Shown: positions 63,350 through 64,000 of the stretch, piece by piece
How positions within the stretch are numbered: the stretch's first letter is position 1
Layout: every line of letters begins with the position of its first letter
Assembly: GCA_964420125.1 (NCBI GenBank)
Contig: CAYQQQ010000004.1
Coordinates: 144,284-208,283 of the forward strand
Source of the DNA: CAYQQQ01 sp964420125
GTDB taxonomy: Bacteria > Actinomycetota > Acidimicrobiia > Acidimicrobiales > Microtrichaceae
Length of the DNA: 64,000 nt
Direction: 5' to 3'
The notes under the pieces: model-generated
Database searches by the model: none
What the model saw: the letters and a program-made list of their open reading frames with translations, nothing else
Told to the model about the DNA's origin: nothing
Program-made: the position numbers and the translations under genes

Positions 63350-64000
63350 ATGGCAGGAACCACCGGTAACCAGCGGCTGCTCGACTGGGTCGAGCACTGG
63401 CGCGGCATCTTCGATCCTGCCGAGGTCGAGTGGTGCGACGGCACCGCCGAGGAGTACGACCGCCTGTGCCAGCTCCTGGTCGACGGCGGCACCTTCGAGC
63501 GACTGAGCGACGCCAAGCGCCCCAACAGCTACCTGGCGCTCTCCGACCCCACCGACGTCGCCAGGGTGGAAGACCGCACCTTCATCTCCTGCGAGAAGGA
63601 GATCGACGCCGGGCCCACCAACAACTGGCGTCCGCCGGCGGAGCTGAAGGCCGAGATGCTCGACCTGTTCCGGGGATCGATGCGGGGCCGCACCATGTAC
63701 GTGGTGCCCTTCTCGATGGGCCCCCTCGGCTCCCCCATCGCCCACATCGGCGTGCAGCTCACCGACTCCCCCTACGTGGCGGTCAGCATGCGCATCATGA
63801 CCCGCATGGGCCAGGGGGCGCTCGACGTCCTCGGTGAGGGCGACTGGGTGCCCTGCGTGCACTCCGTCGGCCACTACCTCATCGACCAAGAGGGCGACGC
63901 CCGCGACGACGTCCCGTGGCCCTGCAACGACGTGAAGTTCATCTCGCACTTCCCCGAGACCCGCGAGATCTGGAGCTACGGCTCCGGCTACGGCGGCAAC
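63350..64000 (+). CDS. pckG: Phosphoenolpyruvate carboxykinase (GTP), N-terminal part (3' truncated by window)
   Basis: Interconverts oxaloacetate and PEP with GTP; entry to gluconeogenesis. The visible 217 codons match the GTP-type enzyme: the start LLDWVEHWRGIFDPAEVEWC, DGTAEEYDRLCQLLVDGG, RPNSYLALSDPTDVARVEDR, TNNWRPPAELK, MRGRTMYVVPFSMGPLGSP and HFPETREIWSYGSGYGGN, which runs off the window just before the conserved NxLLGKK region. ATG 63350 has AGAGGGAACC upstream. GTP-type PckG is usual for actinobacteria. Confidence 0.95.
   Translation, partial: MAGTTGNQRLLDWVEHWRGIFDPAEVEWCDGTAEEYDRLCQLLVDGGTFERLSDAKRPNSYLALSDPTDVARVEDRTFISCEKEIDAGPTNNWRPPAELKAEMLDLFRGSMRGRTMYVVPFSMGPLGSPIAHIGVQLTDSPYVAVSMRIMTRMGQGALDVLGEGDWVPCVHSVGHYLIDQEGDARDDVPWPCNDVKFISHFPETREIWSYGSGYGGN

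Noticed and set aside
1..64000. Defence island, toxin-antitoxin pair, secondary-metabolite cluster or other new multi-gene system
   Set aside because: Looked for on both strands; almost every gene is a conserved housekeeping gene in conserved order, and the accessory genes do not form a coherent unknown system.

Overview
The window is a dense, GC-rich stretch (GC-ending codons throughout, many GTG and a few TTG starts) of core bacterial chromosome, coding on almost every base. Gene content and order (rpmB, DAK2 protein, recG, rsmD, coaD, yceD, rpmF, acpP, rnc, fpg, smc, ftsY, ffh, rpsP, rimM, trmD, rplS, yraN, comM, dprA, xerC, whiG, M23, rpsB, tsf, pyrH, frr, cdsA, dxr, rseP, ispG, proS, rimP, nusA, infB, rbfA, truB, ribF, rpsO, pnp, M16) match the conserved Actinomycetota backbone. 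A GTP-dependent PEP carboxykinase, a WhiG-type sigma factor, an archaeal/eukaryal-type prolyl-tRNA synthetase, no ylxR between nusA and infB, and many apparently leaderless genes suggest a deep-branching actinobacterium, probably Acidimicrobiia. That placement is an inference.

Layout. 1-6120: accessory edge with the 3' end of a short-chain dehydrogenase, a YjbR-like protein, a large PKD/glycine-rich lipoprotein, a membrane-anchored J-domain protein, an MFS exporter and serB. 6155-20665 (minus strand): M16 peptidase, pnp, rpsO, an alpha/beta hydrolase, then the rimP-nusA-infB-rbfA-truB-ribF operon and proS. 20734-29811 (minus): ispG, rseP, dxr, cdsA, frr, pyrH, tsf, rpsB, which join protein synthesis, pyrimidine nucleotide, MEP isoprenoid and phospholipid precursor supply. 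29998-35136 (minus): degenerate M23 lipoprotein, sigma factor, tyrosine recombinase, dprA, comM. 35351-37244: enoyl-CoA hydratase and a divergent TMEM175-like channel, plus two tiny genes. 37272-41677 (minus): yraN, rplS, trmD, rimM, khpA, rpsP, ffh. 41779-45256: DsbA-family protein, a frame-disrupted PrsW-like protease, MOSC protein and SDR. 45465-49874: ftsY and a divergent moxR-DUF58-VWA operon. 49912-57998 (minus): smc, a divergent Fpg homologue, rnc, acpP, rpmF, yceD, a coiled-coil protein, coaD, rsmD. 58089-64000: flavin oxidoreductase, recG and a DAK2-like gene (minus), then rpmB, a small OB-fold-like gene and the start of pckG.

Many genes are translationally coupled by 1- or 4-base stop/start overlaps (ATGA, GTGA, TGATG). 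A TANNNT -10 box lies 6-9 bases before the start codon at many transcription-unit heads, which points to leaderless mRNAs. The best example is 36164-36185, where two divergent genes appear to share one near-symmetric -10 element.

I see no CRISPR array, insertion sequence, prophage, defence island, rRNA or tRNA gene. No intergenic gap exceeds 300 bases. Nothing here is convincingly a new multi-gene system. The oddities worth following are regulatory architecture (shared -10, leader terminator, interlocked hairpins) and several housekeeping-neighbour proteins that have lost canonical catalytic residues (M23, Fpg, DAK2), plus a PrsW gene interrupted by a frameshift.
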